Shown here: positions 16,411 to 26,103 of the stretch, piece by piece
Layout of the letters: each line of letters starts with the position of its first letter
Numbering within the stretch: the first letter of the stretch is position 1
From: Mycobacterium sp. SMC-8
GTDB lineage: Bacteria > Actinomycetota > Actinomycetes > Mycobacteriales > Mycobacteriaceae
Length of the DNA stretch: 64,000 nt
Assembly (NCBI RefSeq): GCF_025263565.1
Contig: NZ_CP079865.1
Coordinates: forward strand, 434,001 to 498,000
Direction of reading: 5' to 3'
The notes under the pieces: model-generated
Database searches by the model: none
The model's input: only the letters and a program-made list of their open reading frames with translations
Told to the model about the DNA's origin: nothing
Translations under genes and position numbers: made by a program

Positions 16411-16466
16411 GAGCGTGCGGTTACTCGGCGATATGCCCGGCGGGTCGCCCGCCGACACGCACGCTC
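16411..16466 (-). terminator. Probable hairpin terminator after gltA2
   Basis: Outer arms GAGCGTGCG (16411-16419) and CGCACGCTC (16458-16466) enclose a second hairpin GGCGGG-TCG-CCCGCC (16439-16453). It lies between the gltA2 stop and the MFS start, both on the minus strand. There is no T-run, as is common for mycobacterial terminators. Confidence 0.5.
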
Positions 16467-16504
16467 GCGCGCATCGGGTCGGGACCGCACCGCCGGGTGG
16501 CGCC

Positions 16505-17809
16505 TCAGCGGCCGACGATGCCGGTGTAGTCGCGCTCGGTGTAGCCGGTGTAGATCTGGCGCGGACGGCCGATCTTGTTCGGCTCGCCGTGCATCTCCCG
16601 CCAGTGTGCGATCCAGCCCGGCAGCCGGCCCAGCGCGAACAGCACCGTGAACATCCGGGTCGGGAAGCCCATCGCCCGGTAGATCACACCGGTGTAGTAG
16701 TCGACGTTCGGGTAGAGCTTGCGCTCGATGAAGAAGTCATCGGTCAGCGCGATCTCTTCGAGCTCCTTGGCGATGTCGAGCAGCTCGTCCTGCACGCCGA
16801 TCTTGCCGAGGATCTTGTCAGCCTGCTCCTTGACGATGCGCGCCCGCGGGTCGTAGTTCTTGTACACGCGGTGACCGAAGCCCATCAGCTTGACGTTGTC
16901 CTCGCGGTTCTTGACCTTCTTCACGAACGTCGCGACGTCGTCGTCACCGGTGCGGATCTTCTCCAGCATCTCCAGCACCGCCTGGTTGGCGCCGCCGTGC
17001 AGCGGACCCCACAGGGCATTGATGCCGCCGGAGATCGAGGTGAACAGGTTGGCCTGCGACGAGCCCACCAGCCGCACCGTCGAGGTCGAGCAGTTCTGTT
17101 CGTGGTCGGCGTGCAGGATGAACAGCATGTCCAGAGCCCGCACGATCTCCGGGTCGACCTCATACGGTTCGGCGGGGAAGCCGAACGTCATCCGCAGGAA
17201 GTTCTCCACCAGCGTCAGCGAGTTGTCCGGGTACAGGAACGGCTGTCCCTCGGACTTCTTGTACGCATACGCCGCGATCGTCGGCAGCTTGGCCAACAGG
17301 CGGATGGTGGACAGCTCGACTTGGTGCGGATCGAACGGGTCCAGCGAGTCCTGATAGTAGGCGCTCAGCGCGTTGACCGCGCTGGAGAGCACCGGCATCG
17401 GATGCGCGTTGCGCGGGAAGCCGTCGAAGAACCGCTTGAGGTCCTCGTGCAGCAGCGTGTGTCGCTGGATCTTGGTGGTGAAGTCCTCGAGCTGTTCGGC
17501 AGTCGGCAACTCACCGTAGATCAGCAGGTAGCTGACCTCGATGAACGTCGACTTCTCGGCCAGCTGCTCGATCGGGTAGCCCCGGTAGCGCAGGATGCCG
17601 GCGTCACCGTCGATGTAGGTGATGGCGCTCTTGGTCGACGCCGTGTTGACGAAGCCGCCGTCGAACGTCGTGTAGCCGGTCTTGGCCAACAGCGAACCCA
17701 GCGCGATGCCGTCCGCGCCCTCGGAAGCTTTGACGATGTCGAGTTCGAGCTCGCCGCCTGGGTAGACCAGGGTGGCATGCTCCTGCCCGGCGTCGGCGTT
17801 ATCGGCCAC
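16505..17809 (-). CDS. gltA2: Citrate synthase GltA2
   Basis: The protein has 434 residues from GTG 17809 ([20 protein letters not shown]), the start that matches the known family N-terminus; AAGGGAT lies upstream. An upstream in-frame start at 17887 is not preferred. Catalytic His are in [10 protein letters not shown] and [15 protein letters not shown], and the C-terminus has [13 protein letters not shown]. It condenses acetyl-CoA and oxaloacetate to citrate, the entry step of the TCA cycle, and is the main enzyme. A second, shorter citrate synthase is at 19415. Confidence 0.96.
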   Translation of the reverse strand: MADNADAGQEHATLVYPGGELELDIVKASEGADGIALGSLLAKTGYTTFDGGFVNTASTKSAITYIDGDAGILRYRGYPIEQLAEKSTFIEVSYLLIYGELPTAEQLEDFTTKIQRHTLLHEDLKRFFDGFPRNAHPMPVLSSAVNALSAYYQDSLDPFDPHQVELSTIRLLAKLPTIAAYAYKKSEGQPFLYPDNSLTLVENFLRMTFGFPAEPYEVDPEIVRALDMLFILHADHEQNCSTSTVRLVGSSQANLFTSISGGINALWGPLHGGANQAVLEMLEKIRTGDDDVATFVKKVKNREDNVKLMGFGHRVYKNYDPRARIVKEQADKILGKIGVQDELLDIAKELEEIALTDDFFIERKLYPNVDYYTGVIYRAMGFPTRMFTVLFALGRLPGWIAHWREMHGEPNKIGRPRQIYTGYTERDYTGIVGR

Positions 17810-17910
17810 TGGGATCCCTTCAGGTCTGTCGGGTGTGTCGATCAGTCGGAGTCTGCCTACAAAAGGTAGTCCCATCCCAGCAGTCACGCCCGCGGGGGGC
17901 TGTCACAAGG

Positions 17911-18561
17911 TCAGACGGGCAGCCCCAGGTCGGCGATTTCGCCGGTGAACTCCGCATAGGTGGACTCGAAGGCCTCGATCGCATCGTCGACGCTGACGAG
18001 GACGTCGGGGCCGGTCCGGCGGCTGAGATCCTGCAGCGCGGTCATCATCAACGCACCCCACACCGCCGCGAGCAGCCTCACCCTCCGGTCGTCTACGGTG
18101 GTGCCCATCCGTTCGGCGACCACCGCGTCCACGGCACTGGCCCGGTACTCGATGGTGGCCTGACGCAGCGTCGCCGAGGACATCGTGATCCGCAGAATCT
18201 GCATCAGCCGCTCGGCCGACAGGCCGTCGGCGGGCGCCAGCTTGCAGGACTCGGCCATCGCCACGTACGCGCGTCGCAGCGCCTCCAGATGGCTCAGGTA
18301 CCGCGGTTGGCGGGCCAGTTCGGCGGCAGTGCGCACCAGCACCTCGTCGATCAGGGCCAACGCGATGGCGTCCTTGGTCGCAAAGTAGCGGCTGAACGTG
18401 CGGGGGGACACCTCCGCGATCGCGGCGATCTGGTCGACCGTGGTGCCGTCAAAGCCCTGTCGGTCGCACAAGCCCACAGCGGCGTCGATCAGCGTGGCAC
18501 GTGTTCTGCGCTTCTTGCGTTCGCGCAGACCGAGAACCGGTTCCCGCCTGGCTTCACCCAC
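17911..18561 (-). CDS. TetR-family transcriptional regulator
   Basis: About 216 residues from GTG 18561 (VGEARREPVLGLRERKKRRT). The N-terminal helix-turn-helix is TTVDQIAAIAEVSPRTFSRYFATKDAI, a typical TetR signature, and the helical C-terminal ligand domain follows. A much longer open frame reaching 18990 runs into pdxH coding DNA and is not used. It lies between pdxH and gltA2 on the same strand. Target genes and ligand are unknown. Confidence 0.87.
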   Translation of the reverse strand: MGEARREPVLGLRERKKRRTRATLIDAAVGLCDRQGFDGTTVDQIAAIAEVSPRTFSRYFATKDAIALALIDEVLVRTAAELARQPRYLSHLEALRRAYVAMAESCKLAPADGLSAERLMQILRITMSSATLRQATIEYRASAVDAVVAERMGTTVDDRRVRLLAAVWGALMMTALQDLSRRTGPDVLVSVDDAIEAFESTYAEFTGEIADLGLPV

Positions 18562-18653
18562 GTCCCGGATGGTAACGGTCGGCAGGCGGCTGCAGGGCGA
18601 AAATGGCAGGTTGGGAGATCGCCGGCGGCCCCGACCCGGCAGCCCGGGGCGGG

Positions 18654-19322
18654 TCAGGGTTGCAGACGTTCCACCCGGCCGTCGTGCACCCGAATCCTGT
18701 TGTGCACCCGGTTCTCCCGCCCCTGCCAGAACTCGACGACCTCGGGGGCGATGAGGTATCCGCCCCATTGCGGCGGCACGGGCACCTCCTCCAGGTCGGC
18801 GAACCGCTTCGTGACGTCTTCGAGCTGCCGCATCAGCGCGGCCCGCGACACGACGGGCCGGCTCTGCTGTGAGGCCCAGGCCCCCAGCTGCGATCCGCGG
18901 GGACGCTTCCGCCAGTAGTCGGACGTCTCCTCCGGCGACACCTTGGTGACAGCGCCGCGGACGTGGACCTGCCGGCCCAGCAGGTACCACGGGAAGGTCG
19001 CCGACGCGTACGGCACGGCAGCGAGCTGCTCGCCCTTGTCAGAGGCGTAATTCGTGTAGAACGAGATTCCGGTCTGGTCGACGCTCTTGCACAACACGGT
19101 GCGAGTGACCGGCCTGCCCTGACTGTCGACGGTGGCGATCACCATCGCGTTGGGCTCTGCGACGCCGGCCTGCACGGCGTCGGCCATCCACCGGTTGAGC
19201 AGATCCACCCAGCCGGTCGAAGGGTCCGGGCCCAGCCAGTCGGCATCGAGATCGTCGCTGCCGTCCTTCTCCACCGATCCATATTCGACGCGCATCCGCG
19301 CCAGGTGATCAGAAGTGCCCAC
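18654..19322 (-). CDS. pdxH: Pyridoxine/pyridoxamine 5'-phosphate oxidase
   Basis: The protein has 222 residues from GTG 19322. It has the PNPOx flavin-binding barrel: [23 protein letters not shown], then [13 protein letters not shown], and the C-terminal substrate-binding part [19 protein letters not shown] with NRVHNRIRV. It oxidises pyridoxine or pyridoxamine phosphate to PLP using FMN. In M. tuberculosis pdxH is, as recalled, also next to a citrate synthase gene, though at another locus. Divergent from citA; a tandem repeat lies between. Confidence 0.93.
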   Translation of the reverse strand: MGTSDHLARMRVEYGSVEKDGSDDLDADWLGPDPSTGWVDLLNRWMADAVQAGVAEPNAMVIATVDSQGRPVTRTVLCKSVDQTGISFYTNYASDKGEQLAAVPYASATFPWYLLGRQVHVRGAVTKVSPEETSDYWRKRPRGSQLGAWASQQSRPVVSRAALMRQLEDVTKRFADLEEVPVPPQWGGYLIAPEVVEFWQGRENRVHNRIRVHDGRVERLQP

Positions 19323-19348
19323 CTGCCAGACGGTACGCCGACGGTGCG

Positions 19349-19397
19349 GAATGGTCGGCTCCGCCGACGGTCCCGAATGGTCGGCTCCGCCGACGGT
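19349..19397. repeat. Tandem 23-bp repeat with internal dyads between pdxH and citA
   Basis: Two copies of a 23-bp unit (19349-19371 and 19375-19397) are separated by CCC; each starts GAATGG and contains the dyad GTCGGC-TCC-GCCGAC. They fill the divergent pdxH/citA promoter region, ending 17 bases before the citA ATG. It could be a regulator binding array or a pair of hairpins. Confidence 0.75.
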
Positions 19398-19414
19398 GGT
19401 GCGACAATCAGCCC

Positions 19415-20533
19415 ATGACAGCGGTGCCGAAGGATTTCGCCCCCGGGCTGGCGGGCGTGGTGGCGTTCGAAACCGAGATCGCCGAACCGGACAAGGACGG
19501 CGGGGCGCTCCGCTACCGGGGCGTCGACATCGAGGATCTGGTAGCCCACCGGGTCACCTTCGGCGACGTCTGGGGGCTGCTGGTCGACGGCAGGTTCGGC
19601 CGCGGTCTGCCACCAGCCGAACCGTTCCCGCTGCCGATCCACAGCGGCGACGTCCGCGTCGACGTGCAGGCCGGACTGGCCATGCTGGCTCCGATCTGGG
19701 GCTACCCGCCGATCCTGGACATCGACGACGAGACCGCACGCGATCAGCTCGCCCGCGCCTCGGTGATGGCACTCTCCTACGTCGCGCAGTCCGCTCGCGG
19801 CATCTATCAGCCCGCGGTACCGCAGCGCACCGTGGATGAATGTGACACTGTCACAGCACGTTTCATGACCCGTTGGCAGGGTGAACCCGACCCGAGGCAC
19901 ATCGAGGCGATCGACGCCTACTGGGTCAGCGCCGCCGAGCACGGGATGAACGCCTCGACGTTCACCGCCCGGGTCATCGCGTCCACGGGCGCCGACGTGG
20001 CCGCGGCGCTCTCAGGTGCCATCGGGGCGATGAGTGGGCCGCTGCACGGCGGCGCGCCCGCACGGGTGATCCCGATGATCGAAGAGGCCGAGCGCACCGG
20101 CGACGCCCGCGCGGTGGTCAAGGGGATCCTGGACCGCAACGAGAAGCTGATGGGCTTCGGACACCGGGTGTACCGGGCCGAGGACCCCCGTGCCCGGGTG
20201 CTGCGCGCCACCGCACAGCGGCTGCAGGCGCCGCGCTACGAGGTGGCCGCGGCGCTGGAGCAGGCCGCGCTGGCCGAGTTGCGGGAGCGCAGGCCGGACC
20301 GCCCGATCGAGACCAATGTGGAGTTCTGGGCCGCGGTGATCCTGGACTTCGCGCAGGTGCCGCCGAAGATGATGCCCGCGATGTTCACCTGCGGCCGCAC
20401 CGCCGGCTGGTGCGCCCACATCCTCGAGCAGAAGCGCCTCGGCAAGCTGGTCCGGCCGTCGGCGGTGTACGTCGGCCCCGAACCGCGCAGCCCGGAATCG
20501 GTCGAGGGCTGGGACCTGCTGACTCGGAGATGA
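19415..20533 (+). CDS. citA: Citrate synthase 2 (CitA)
   Basis: The protein has 372 residues. The catalytic His motifs are in [13 protein letters not shown] and [17 protein letters not shown], and the C-terminus has [20 protein letters not shown]. It lacks the longer N-terminal part of GltA2, as is usual for the bacterial dimeric type. It corresponds to Rv0889c. It makes citrate or, in some relatives, 2-methylcitrate; no prpC/prpD-type genes are beside it. Its stop overlaps the next start as ATGA. Confidence 0.93.
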   Translation: MTAVPKDFAPGLAGVVAFETEIAEPDKDGGALRYRGVDIEDLVAHRVTFGDVWGLLVDGRFGRGLPPAEPFPLPIHSGDVRVDVQAGLAMLAPIWGYPPILDIDDETARDQLARASVMALSYVAQSARGIYQPAVPQRTVDECDTVTARFMTRWQGEPDPRHIEAIDAYWVSAAEHGMNASTFTARVIASTGADVAAALSGAIGAMSGPLHGGAPARVIPMIEEAERTGDARAVVKGILDRNEKLMGFGHRVYRAEDPRARVLRATAQRLQAPRYEVAAALEQAALAELRERRPDRPIETNVEFWAAVILDFAQVPPKMMPAMFTCGRTAGWCAHILEQKRLGKLVRPSAVYVGPEPRSPESVEGWDLLTRR

Positions 20534-21147
20534 CATCCACCGCCCGTGAAGTGTTCGCCTCGGCCGCAGACTATTTCGCGGCCCTGGTGAGGCGGATCCC
20601 TGACGACCGCTGGAACGACCCCGGTCTGGGCGAGTGGAACGTGCGCGACCTGATCGGCCACACGTCACGGTCGCTGATCACGGTCAGCACGTATCTGAAG
20701 GTGCCGGCGCACCGCGAGGATGTCGCCGACGCGGCGGACTACTACGTCAAGATGCACTCCTATGCCGCGGGCATGGGCGCCGCGGCCGTCGTCGAACGCG
20801 GCCGGCAGGCGGGTCGTGATCTCGGCGCCGATCCCGCCGCCGCGGTCGAGACGTTGGCGTCCCGGGCGCTGGCCGACGTGGCTGCCGTCGACGACCCGCT
20901 GATCGAGGTGATCGGCGGCCTGGGCATCCGGTTGAGCAGCTATCTGCCCACCCGGACCTTCGAGATCGCGGTGCATGGCCTCGACATCGCCCGCGCGGTC
21001 GGGATCGACGGCGAACCACCCGCCGAGGTGCTGTCGGAGGCCGCGGCGCTGGCCGGCCGAGTCGGTGCGGCGCTGGGTCAGGGACCGGTGATGCTGCTCG
21101 CGCTGACAGGACGCGCCGCACTGCCGGACGGCTTTTCCGTCGTGTGA
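20530..21147 (+). CDS. Mycothiol-dependent maleylpyruvate isomerase-family (DinB-like) protein
   Basis: About 205 residues from ATG 20530, translationally coupled to citA. The N-terminal four-helix DinB-like domain has GEWNVRDLIGHTSRSL, with the metal-binding His in the second helix, and a later TRTFEIAVHGLDIARAVG segment carries another conserved His and Asp. Members use mycothiol or bind metal in small-molecule isomerisation or detoxification; most are uncharacterised. The actual substrate is unknown. Confidence 0.82.
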   Translation: MTSTAREVFASAADYFAALVRRIPDDRWNDPGLGEWNVRDLIGHTSRSLITVSTYLKVPAHREDVADAADYYVKMHSYAAGMGAAAVVERGRQAGRDLGADPAAAVETLASRALADVAAVDDPLIEVIGGLGIRLSSYLPTRTFEIAVHGLDIARAVGIDGEPPAEVLSEAAALAGRVGAALGQGPVMLLALTGRAALPDGFSVV

Positions 21148-21219
21148 TCTGGTCACCGCGATGAGTTTTTGATCGACTGGGAGTCTGCACCGGCAGTCCA
21201 CTCACCGTGAGGAGTAACC

Positions 21220-21693
21220 ATGGCCGTGACAGACGAAGCCAACCAACCCATGCTGGTCCCCCACCTCGTCGTCGACGACGCCGCGGCTGCGCTCGACTTC
21301 TACGCCAACGCCTTCGGCGCCGAGGAGATGGTCCGAATGCCCGGTCCGGGCGGGAAGCTCATCCACGCCGCCATGCGGATCAACGGAGCCATGGTCTTCC
21401 TCAACGACGACTTCCCCGAATTCAACGACGGCAAGGCGAGCACGCCGACCGCACTGGGCGGATCGTCGGTGACCATCCACTTGCACGGCCCTGATGTCGA
21501 CGGGCGGTTCCAGCGGGCACTCGATGCCGGCGCCACCGTCGTCAGTCCGCTCGAGGACCAGTTCTGGGGCGACCGCTACGGAGTGCTGCGCGACCCGTTC
21601 GGCCACCAGTGGTCACTGGCCGAGACGGTCCGCGAGGTCGACATGAACGAGGTGCTGGCGCAGATGGCCGACGGCGGTCAGCCCGGGATGTAG
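21220..21693 (+). CDS. Glyoxalase/VOC-family protein (PhnB-like)
   Basis: The protein has 157 residues; GAGGAG lies 8 nt ahead of the ATG. The VOC fold is shown by VPHLVVDDAAAALDFYANAFGAEE, VTIHLHGPDVDGRFQRALDAG and GDRYGVLRDPFGHQWSLAE, with potential metal ligands His and Glu at the usual places. It corresponds to Rv0887c, as recalled. Function unknown. Its 3' end overlaps the convergent GH1 gene by 16 bp. Confidence 0.88.
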   Translation: MAVTDEANQPMLVPHLVVDDAAAALDFYANAFGAEEMVRMPGPGGKLIHAAMRINGAMVFLNDDFPEFNDGKASTPTALGGSSVTIHLHGPDVDGRFQRALDAGATVVSPLEDQFWGDRYGVLRDPFGHQWSLAETVREVDMNEVLAQMADGGQPGM

Positions 21694-24338
21694 CTCTGCA
21701 GCAACGCGATCGGCAGCCCGTTGCCGGTGGTGATGCCGCGCAGCGCAGCGATACTCGCCGGCTTGGGGATCCGTTCCAGCTCAGGGGTGTCCGGGTCCGA
21801 TCCGTACAGTCCGAACTGCAGCTCGTAGCCCTCGGCCCATTCCAGGTTGTCGACGAACGACCAGTAGGTGTAGCCCCGGATGTCGGTGCCGTGGGCCACC
21901 AGATCCTGTACGACCGCGACGTGGTTGACGATGTAGGAGGGCCGCTTGGTGTCCTCATCGTCGGCGATCCCGTTCTCGGTGACCCACAGCGGTTTTCCGT
22001 AGGACGCCGCGAGCTCGAGCACCTCTCGGAAACCACCGGGGTCGGTCGGCTGATTGAAGTCACTGCAGGTGGCTTCCTGTGCCGAGCAGCGGATCGGGAA
22101 GCCGCGCAGGAACGGGAAACCCGGCAGCGGTGCGACGCCGAACCCCGCCATCGGTTGCGACCCGTAGTACTGCACACCCAGGAAGTCGACCTTGCCGGCC
22201 ATGTCGGGGTGGATCTCGTCGGAGGTCTTGACACCGTCGAAGTTCGCGTCGACCCAGCCCTCGATAACAGCGTTCGGGAACCACTTGTTGTAGAAGTGGT
22301 TCCACGCCTCGGCGGCCTGGACGTCCAGCGGGTTGACCGGATTGGCCGGCCGCGCCGGGATCATGTTGTGGGTGAAGCCGACGAACGCCGCCGGCCCTCC
22401 CGCGGTGGCCGCGGTCGTGTCCCAGGCGTGGATCGCGTCGTAGGCGGCGACGTGTCCGATTGCCTGGTTCACCAGGAACGTCGAGGCCAGATCCGGTCGG
22501 ATCACCCCGGGCGGCCAGTTGGGCACCACCCACGGGATCGCCAGGAACTCGGTGAGCACCGGCGGGAACGGTTCGTTGAGGGTGGCCCAGTTGTCGACCT
22601 GGTCGCCGTATTTCCATGCGACGTAGGCGGCGTACTTCTCGAATTCCTCCGCGGTGTTCGGGGACAACCAGCCCGCCGCCGGCGCCGGTAGCCCGAGCTG
22701 GATCAGCGGTCGCGCGACGATCGGATCGTGCACCCAGACCGGCAGCGTGAAGTGGTTGACGGTGACGAACGGATCGAGGCCGTACTGCCTCAGCGTCGCG
22801 AACACCGCCCGGTAGTGGGCCACCTCGTCCTGGTCGGCCAGCGCGTCGAGCGCCTCGAGGTCGGCCGGGCTCAGTGCTCCCCCTTCGTCGGAGATATTCA
22901 CCGCTGCAGTCGAACTCGGGAAGATGCGGCTCCATTCGATGCTCATCCGGAAGGTGTTCACGCCGAGTTCGTCACGGGCCAGCGCAGCGTCATCGGCGTA
23001 GGAGACGTAGGCGCCCGGCCCGTTCTCCGGCACCCCCTTGACCAGCCCGAGCAGCCGGTTGAACGGATCGTGCACCCAGCGGTACCAGTCCGAGCGGGTG
23101 TCGACCGGAGCACCGGGTCCGCCTTCGGCCTGAAACCCGGAATGGGCGACGCCCCATCGGAAGTCGTCGGGCAGCGATAGGTCGATGCCCTCGACCGGTG
23201 AGACGGAGACGGTGACGGTGACAGTGCGGCCGTGCCCACCGCCGGGATTGAGGAGGTTGCCCAGGACCGGGACGAACTGCAGCCAGCCGAACAGCCCGTG
23301 CACGTGCAGGCCGTCGTGCTCGTCGCTGACGGCGACGGTGAAGGTGTCCGTACCGCCGACCGCGGCCATCGCGTTCATCGGCCGGTACACGAAGTTCCCG
23401 TCGGCGTCGACGGTGACCGTCCCGCCGTTGTGCGGGCGTCCGATCACCGTGTAGGTCAGGGCGTCACCGTCGGGATCCTCGATGCTTATGTTGCCGGTGA
23501 TGCGAACCTCACCGTCGATGAGACTCTGGGTGTGCGGAAGCGGATTGTCCACCGGCGCGGGTGTGCCGTTGAAGAACTCGCGTCGCACCCAGGCCAGCAG
23601 AGCCCAGCCGGACGGGTCGGCGGGGGGCCTGGGCGGACCGGCGGCGAACGGCCGCAACAGCGCGTCTACGAAGCTGATGGTCAGGTCAACGACGTAGGTG
23701 ACGACGCTGCGCAGATCGAACGCGGTCGGCCACGGCCGCCAAGACGGCACCTTCGGCGGCGCGAACGTCGTCAACGCCGTGGCGGCGAAGGTGTCCGCCA
23801 CGGGCGCCACCTCGTCGTTGCCGGGCGACTCCGGCAATTCCGCTGCGGAGGTCACAGCGCCGTCGAACGTGGCGGCGGGACCCGCATCAACGTCTTCTTC
23901 GATTCCCACGACGGGCTCGTCGTACCCGCGCTTGTCCACGTCGACGGCCGGTGTGTCCGTGTCGGTGTCGACCGGGTCGTCTTCGCCCTTGACATCCCCG
24001 CCGTCGAAGTGGTCTTCCCCTGGGTCCTCCCCGCCGAGGCCGTTGCCGGACTCCTCGCCTAGATCCTGCCCGGACTCCTCGCCGGGCTCTGGGCTGCCGA
24101 GGTCTTCCTCGTCGGACTCCACGCCCGGATCGCCGTCGACACCAACCTCGGTGTCCCCGGAGGCACCGGGCTCAGTGTCCGGGCCCGGCGCTGCCGCCGG
24201 CGGATCGGACTCCGAGGTGGTTCCCGGCGGGGCATCCTCATTCGCCCACGCGACACCGGATCCGGTGAACACCGCGGCCCCGACTCCCAACGCCACGGCC
24301 AGGCCTCCGACACGACCCACGAACTGCGCAGAACCCAT
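21678..24338 (-). CDS. Secreted modular glycoside hydrolase family 1 (beta-glucosidase-like)
   Basis: The protein has 886 residues; GGAGGT precedes the ATG. Residues 1-32 form a signal peptide (GRVGGLAVALGVGAAVFTGS). An acidic disordered linker runs to about 250. One Ig-like domain (IEDPDGDALTYTVIG near 280, VTVDADGNFVYRP) follows, then a GH1 TIM barrel from about residue 383 (LPDDFRWGVAHSGFQAEG). The acid/base Glu is in ATLNEPFPP near 586 and the nucleophile Glu in WVTENGIADDED near 786. It retains the GH1 catalytic pair, so it should be active on an exo-linked sugar outside the cell. Secreted, Ig-linked GH1 enzymes are uncommon. Substrate unknown. Confidence 0.9.
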   Translation of the reverse strand: MGSAQFVGRVGGLAVALGVGAAVFTGSGVAWANEDAPPGTTSESDPPAAAPGPDTEPGASGDTEVGVDGDPGVESDEEDLGSPEPGEESGQDLGEESGNGLGGEDPGEDHFDGGDVKGEDDPVDTDTDTPAVDVDKRGYDEPVVGIEEDVDAGPAATFDGAVTSAAELPESPGNDEVAPVADTFAATALTTFAPPKVPSWRPWPTAFDLRSVVTYVVDLTISFVDALLRPFAAGPPRPPADPSGWALLAWVRREFFNGTPAPVDNPLPHTQSLIDGEVRITGNISIEDPDGDALTYTVIGRPHNGGTVTVDADGNFVYRPMNAMAAVGGTDTFTVAVSDEHDGLHVHGLFGWLQFVPVLGNLLNPGGGHGRTVTVTVSVSPVEGIDLSLPDDFRWGVAHSGFQAEGGPGAPVDTRSDWYRWVHDPFNRLLGLVKGVPENGPGAYVSYADDAALARDELGVNTFRMSIEWSRIFPSSTAAVNISDEGGALSPADLEALDALADQDEVAHYRAVFATLRQYGLDPFVTVNHFTLPVWVHDPIVARPLIQLGLPAPAAGWLSPNTAEEFEKYAAYVAWKYGDQVDNWATLNEPFPPVLTEFLAIPWVVPNWPPGVIRPDLASTFLVNQAIGHVAAYDAIHAWDTTAATAGGPAAFVGFTHNMIPARPANPVNPLDVQAAEAWNHFYNKWFPNAVIEGWVDANFDGVKTSDEIHPDMAGKVDFLGVQYYGSQPMAGFGVAPLPGFPFLRGFPIRCSAQEATCSDFNQPTDPGGFREVLELAASYGKPLWVTENGIADDEDTKRPSYIVNHVAVVQDLVAHGTDIRGYTYWSFVDNLEWAEGYELQFGLYGSDPDTPELERIPKPASIAALRGITTGNGLPIALLQSYIPG

Positions 24339-24404
24339 GCCTTTGCATACCTCCGGCGGGCGACCCCGGGGGCGGTTTGGCCAAACTCCGTGGCGTGCGC
24401 GCGG

Positions 24405-26084
24405 TCAGCGGCGCAGGCCGGCCAGCAACCGCTGATGCACCGGCGGGGCCGACGCATTCGCGGCGACACCCACCATCTCTGCGACGGAGGTGAACTTGTC
24501 ACGCGGACGCAGCCCGGCCCCACGCCCGATCTCGGCCTGATCGATGGCGTGCCACCCGTCGGCGTCGATGACAGCCGGCTGCCTGCCGCGGACGAAACGC
24601 CGCAGCGCTGAGGGTTTCTCGACGGGGTCGGTGAGCAGACCGTCGTTGTAGTCGGCGACCAGATTGCGCACGGTTTCGGCGGCACAGGACTTGTTGGTGC
24701 CGATGAAACCCGTCGGTCCGCGCTTGATCCAGCCGGCCACGTAGCTGCCGCGTACCGGTGCGCCCGTCTCGGGGTCGATCACCCGGCCGCCCGCGTTGGG
24801 CACCGCGGCGGTTGCGTCGTCGAACGGCAACCCGCGAATCGGTCTGCCGCGGTAGCCGATGGACGTGAGCACCAGACCCGCCTCGATGTCGCGGGTCTCG
24901 TCGGTGCCGGTCACGACGAACTCGACGCCTGCCGCGCGCTGCTCGCCCCGCACCCGACGCGGGGTCAGCTGGTAGGCCAGGCGGATGCGCGGCCGGGTGA
25001 CCGGAGCCGTCGCGTCGCCGAGCTTGGACAGGACTTCGAGTTTGTTGCGGGTCAGCGGATCGGTGGTCTCGGCCAGCGCCGCGAGCACCAGCTCATGGTC
25101 GGCCGGGTCGAGCACCACCTCACACGTCGAGGTCAGCCCGATCAACTCCGGCAGCGTGAACGCCGAGGCCGCCGGCCCCCGCCGGGCGGCGATCACCACC
25201 TCCTGGACGCGGGAGTCCCGCAGCGCGTCCAGCGCATGCTCGGCGATGTCGGTGCGCGCCAACACATCCGGGTCGGTGGTCAGGATGCGGGCCACGTCCA
25301 GGGCGACGTTGCCGTTGCCGATGACCACGACACGCTCACCGCTCAGATCGACCGGCAGACCCGCGAATTCGGGGTGGCCGTTGTACCACGCAACCACCTC
25401 GGTGGCCGTTGCGGTGCCGGCGAGGTCCATGCCGTCGACCTGCAGGCGCTTGTCGTCGGGGGCGCCCACCGCGTAGAGCACGGCGTGATGATGGGCGAGC
25501 AGTTCGTGGTGGGTGATGTCCGAGCCCACCTCGACATTGAGGTAGAACGTGAAACCCGCACGCGCAGCGATCTTGTCGAAGAGGTTCGTCACCCGCTTGG
25601 TGCTCTGGTGATCCGGTGCGACACCGGCACGGACCAGACCGTACGGCGTCGGCAACTTCTCAAAGACGTTGACCCGCACCCCCGTCTGGGTGAGCAACTC
25701 GTCGGCCGCGTACATCGCCGCCGGGCCCGACCCGACCACCGCGACCGTGAGCGGCCCCCCGGCTCTCGGACGCACGACCGGAGCTTCCTGTACCGGCGCC
25801 AGCTTCGACGTCGGAGGCAGCTTGCCGTCGCGCTTCGGATAGAACGCGGCGTTGAGTTCGACGAAGGGAAGCTGCTCGGGTTGGAGCCGGGTGTCCGGGG
25901 CGATGGCGCCGACCGGGCAGGCCGACACGCAGGCCCCGCAATCCACACAGGCCACCGGGTCGATGTAGAGCATCTCGGCGGTCGCGAAGCCGGGCTCGTC
26001 CGGGGTCGGGTGGATGCAGTTGACCGGGCAGGCGTAGACGCAGGACCCGTCGCTGCAGCACGACTGGGTGATCACATGAGGCAT
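24405..26084 (-). CDS. fprB: Ferredoxin/ferredoxin-NADP reductase FprB
   Basis: The protein has 559 residues. The N-terminal ferredoxin domain has two cysteine clusters, CCSDGSCVYACPVNC and CVDCGACVSACPVG. The reductase domain follows: FAD motif VVGSGPAAMYAADELL near 118 and NADP motif VVVIGNGNVALDVARIL near 252, with the C-terminal GWIKRGPTGFIGTNK. This adrenodoxin-reductase-like fusion moves electrons between NADPH and iron-sulfur proteins. It corresponds to Rv0886. It is 19 bp downstream of the di-iron oxygenase gene and is a natural electron source for it. Confidence 0.96.
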   Translation of the reverse strand: MPHVITQSCCSDGSCVYACPVNCIHPTPDEPGFATAEMLYIDPVACVDCGACVSACPVGAIAPDTRLQPEQLPFVELNAAFYPKRDGKLPPTSKLAPVQEAPVVRPRAGGPLTVAVVGSGPAAMYAADELLTQTGVRVNVFEKLPTPYGLVRAGVAPDHQSTKRVTNLFDKIAARAGFTFYLNVEVGSDITHHELLAHHHAVLYAVGAPDDKRLQVDGMDLAGTATATEVVAWYNGHPEFAGLPVDLSGERVVVIGNGNVALDVARILTTDPDVLARTDIAEHALDALRDSRVQEVVIAARRGPAASAFTLPELIGLTSTCEVVLDPADHELVLAALAETTDPLTRNKLEVLSKLGDATAPVTRPRIRLAYQLTPRRVRGEQRAAGVEFVVTGTDETRDIEAGLVLTSIGYRGRPIRGLPFDDATAAVPNAGGRVIDPETGAPVRGSYVAGWIKRGPTGFIGTNKSCAAETVRNLVADYNDGLLTDPVEKPSALRRFVRGRQPAVIDADGWHAIDQAEIGRGAGLRPRDKFTSVAEMVGVAANASAPPVHQRLLAGLRR

Positions 26085-26103
26085 GACGTGGGACTTCCGG
26101 GCC

